From CAYVVT01 sp964454335 (lineage in GTDB: Bacteria; Fidelibacterota; UBA8477; JABMPR01), in the NCBI GenBank assembly GCA_964454335.1, contig CAYVVT010000004.1, positions 186,001-250,000 of the forward strand: a stretch of 64,000 nt of DNA, given 5' to 3'. Below the pieces are notes generated by a model. The model saw nothing but the letters and a program-made list of their open reading frames with translations. It ran no database searches and had not been told where the DNA came from. How positions within the stretch are numbered: position 1 is the first letter of the stretch; each line of letters starts with the position of its first letter. The position numbers and the translations under genes were made by a program. This document shows, piece after piece, positions 62,232-64,000 of the stretch.

Positions 62232-63605
62232 CTATCCATTCAACAGGGTACTGATCTCATGTTTGAATTCTGAGACCAGGGAGACAGCGACGGTTTTGTT
62301 GGGCCCCTCGGCAAAGATGCGGATGATGGGTTCCGTGTTCGATGCTCTGAAATGAACCCAGCGATCCTTCCACGAGATCTTGACTCCATCCTGCAGGTCC
62401 GGAGCCAGGCCTCGGTATTTCTCAGCAAGTTGGAGCAGAATGTCCTTAGGGTCGCTGTGGCCTACATCCAGACGGTCCTTGACCATTTCGAAACGTGGTA
62501 GTGATGCTGCGATCTCACTGATACTGCGCCCCTCCTCAGACATCAGGGTCAGTATCAGTGCCGCAGCCACCAGTGAATCGCGACCCAGGTGGGAATCCGG
62601 TAAGATCACACCACCATTCCCCTCTCCCCCGATAAGACTGGGCACGGCCTGCATTTGGCGGGCGACATGGATCTCTCCCACCGGAGTGCGGATCACCCTT
62701 TTCCCGAAGGTCTTGCCCAATGCATCCAGCGCCATGGTGGTTGAAAGATTGGTTACCAGGACACGGTCATCATCTGGTTCGGTATGGATCAGCGCATGAT
62801 AAGCTGCCAGGACCAGTGTGTATTCTTCGACCAGAGGTCGACCATCATCATCGATGACCGCCAGACGATCCGCATCAGGATCTGTCGCCAGGCCGATATC
62901 CGCGCGTTCTGTGCGCACCCGGGTCATGAGTTCCTTCAGGTTTTCCGGCAGCGGTTCAGGTGTATGCACAAAATCCCCGTTGTTCTCGCAATTCATCCGG
63001 ACGACGTTACAGCCCAGTTTTTCAAGCAACAGGGGCAATGCTTCGGAACCGGCACCATTGATGGCGTCAAGGACCACCTTGTATTTCCGCCGGCGCACTC
63101 TGGAAACATTTACCAGATCAAGGTTCAGGACGTCCTCGATATGGCGTTCAATGCGATCATCCATGACCTGAACCCGGCCGGTCGCTTCCGCAGGCAGGGA
63201 GGGCGCAGTTTCAAGGCTTTTCAGGTGTTCTTGCAATTCTGTGTGCTGGTCCGAATCCAGGAACAAACCTTCCCGGCCAATGAATTTGAGAGCGTTCCAT
63301 TCAATGGGATTGTGGCTGGCTGTCACAATGATACCACCCGCCGCATCCAGTTGCTTGACCATCAGCTGGGCGGTTGGCGTCGGACAGATCCCACAATCTA
63401 TAATCTCACAGCCCATGCGCTGCAGTGTCAATTCGACGATGCCTTTGAACATTCGGCCGGAAGGACGTGAATCCATGGCAATGATGATCTTTCCGCGGCC
63501 CATCAACTCGCCAAAGGCCCGAGTATAGGTTCCTACGACCCCGGCATCGAAACCATCATTGATGATCCCTCGAACACCCGAGATTCCACTGATCAGCGTG
63601 GGCAT
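62232..63605 (-). CDS. Phosphohexomutase (phosphoglucosamine/phosphomannomutase family)
   Basis: 457-residue alpha-D-phosphohexomutase. The catalytic phosphoserine is in VTASHNPIEWNALK, the magnesium loop is ATDPDADRLAVI, the sugar loop is GEGNGGVILPD and the phosphate-binding region is RASNTEPIIRIFAEG. Size and motif set fit either GlmM or a phosphomannomutase; the start GISGVRGIINDGFD is the GlmM-type region. Start ATG at 63603-63605. The following gene is creatininase. Confidence 0.9.
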   Translation of the reverse strand: MPTLISGISGVRGIINDGFDAGVVGTYTRAFGELMGRGKIIIAMDSRPSGRMFKGIVELTLQRMGCEIIDCGICPTPTAQLMVKQLDAAGGIIVTASHNPIEWNALKFIGREGLFLDSDQHTELQEHLKSLETAPSLPAEATGRVQVMDDRIERHIEDVLNLDLVNVSRVRRRKYKVVLDAINGAGSEALPLLLEKLGCNVVRMNCENNGDFVHTPEPLPENLKELMTRVRTERADIGLATDPDADRLAVIDDDGRPLVEEYTLVLAAYHALIHTEPDDDRVLVTNLSTTMALDALGKTFGKRVIRTPVGEIHVARQMQAVPSLIGGEGNGGVILPDSHLGRDSLVAAALILTLMSEEGRSISEIAASLPRFEMVKDRLDVGHSDPKDILLQLAEKYRGLAPDLQDGVKISWKDRWVHFRASNTEPIIRIFAEGPNKTVAVSLVSEFKHEISTLLNG

Positions 63606-63636
63606 GTCAGTCCTCCGCTCTGGTTACACGCACTAG

Positions 63637-64000
63637 CTATTCTTCCAACCCAATTAATTTATATCCAATGAGATCATCGACGGTGGTTTTTCCGATGGTG
63701 AATGGTTTATGGTCTACAAATTTGAATCCTTGTCGATGATACCAGTCAATGGCCGGCTGATTCTCAGACATTACTCCCAACCAGAGCCGATCCGTACCGA
63801 TCTTTAGTGCCTGTTCAATGCCCTTGTCCAACAGGGCCTTACCAAGACCCGACCCCTGGTGCTGCGGCAGGACATACAGAGAAGTGACATAAAACTCCTG
63901 TGTTTCCTTGTTCCAGTGAGATTTGCTGTAGCCAACGACCTCGTTCTCAACCGTTGAGACCCAGCCATCCACGATACCGGAATTATACAGCTGCAGCAGG
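63637..64000 (-). CDS. GNAT-family N-acetyltransferase (5' end beyond window)
   Basis: The frame is open to the window edge, so the gene is partial at its 5' end. The visible 121 residues contain the GNAT motif A, VLPQHQGSGLGKALLDKGIE, and motif B, NQPAIDWYHRQGFKFVDHK, which form the acetyl-CoA site. A GTG at 63972 exists but the reading frame continues upstream (SGIVDGWVSTVENEVVGYSK), so I regard it as incomplete. The substrate is unknown. Confidence 0.88.
   Translation of the reverse strand, partial: LLQLYNSGIVDGWVSTVENEVVGYSKSHWNKETQEFYVTSLYVLPQHQGSGLGKALLDKGIEQALKIGTDRLWLGVMSENQPAIDWYHRQGFKFVDHKPFTIGKTTVDDLIGYKLIGLEE

Noticed and set aside
62784..63470. 228-codon plus-strand frame opposite the phosphohexomutase gene
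   Set aside because: Antisense to a gene with all catalytic motifs; no start context or domain.

Overview
The window is about 64 kb of gene-dense bacterial chromosome with no ribosomal RNA, tRNA, prophage, insertion sequence or CRISPR array that I could find. Several features point to a Gram-negative member of the FCB superphylum, most likely Candidatus Marinimicrobia or a close lineage (this placement is inference). They are a short (285-residue) primary sigma factor without region 1.1, a PorV/PorQ-like outer-membrane protein, secreted subtilases ending in a dockerin-like or a type-IX-sorting-like domain, FadL and TonB-dependent receptors, an ExbB-ExbD-ExbD-TonB operon, and many lipoproteins.

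Layout. 0-9 kb: a GlpD-like dehydrogenase, a tandem universal stress protein and a DASS-type anion transporter on the minus strand, divergent from aconitase; then a small zinc-ribbon protein, a LytS/LytTR-type two-component pair and a bacteriohemerythrin. 9-15 kb: an asparaginase-fold half protein, a small lipoprotein, a ParB-like protein coupled to a spore-photoproduct-lyase-like radical SAM protein, a YCII protein, a C_GCAxxG_C_C redox protein whose frame contains an in-frame TGA followed by a SECIS-like hairpin (probable selenoprotein), and an MDR oxidoreductase. 15-18 kb: two TonB proteins and the ExbB/ExbD motor. 18-27 kb: CtpA-like protease, an outer-membrane protein, a large FG-GAP plus seven-repeat surface protein, a dockerin subtilase and a PorV-like protein. 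27-32 kb: an alpha/beta hydrolase with tryptophanase, a second subtilase and Ssb. 32-42 kb: two more hydrolases, a YciO/Sua5 protein, an orphan MalK/UgpC-type ATPase, an eIF-2B-like protein with a secreted bleomycin-hydrolase-type peptidase, and a FAD/Fe-S D-lactate-dehydrogenase-type fusion. 42-52 kb: FadL, lipoproteins, a TonB-dependent receptor that lacks a standard start codon, DUF58 and MoxR flanking a 960-residue metalloprotease-propeller-barrel protein. 52-64 kb: housekeeping genes (rpmA, rplU, an EnvC-like factor, holB, ricT, metG, tatD, rsmA, rpoD, rpsU), then creatininase and phosphohexomutase genes and a GNAT acetyltransferase cut by the window edge.

How the genes work together. 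The motor operon and two TonB proteins can energise outer-membrane receptors such as the one at 44.7-46.8 kb. The FadL, PorV-like and other barrel proteins, with the secreted proteases and hydrolases, suggest a heterotroph that degrades and imports protein and lipid material. Tryptophanase, D-lactate dehydrogenase, GlpD, DASS transporter and aconitase fit amino-acid and organic-acid oxidation.

The observation most worth following is the selenoprotein at 12.9-13.7 kb. Its usual annotation would start at an unsupported GTG at 12963, after the TGA. The longer frame has a proper ribosome-binding site, completes a duplicated four-cysteine pattern with Sec at the missing cysteine, and carries a bacterial-type SECIS hairpin.
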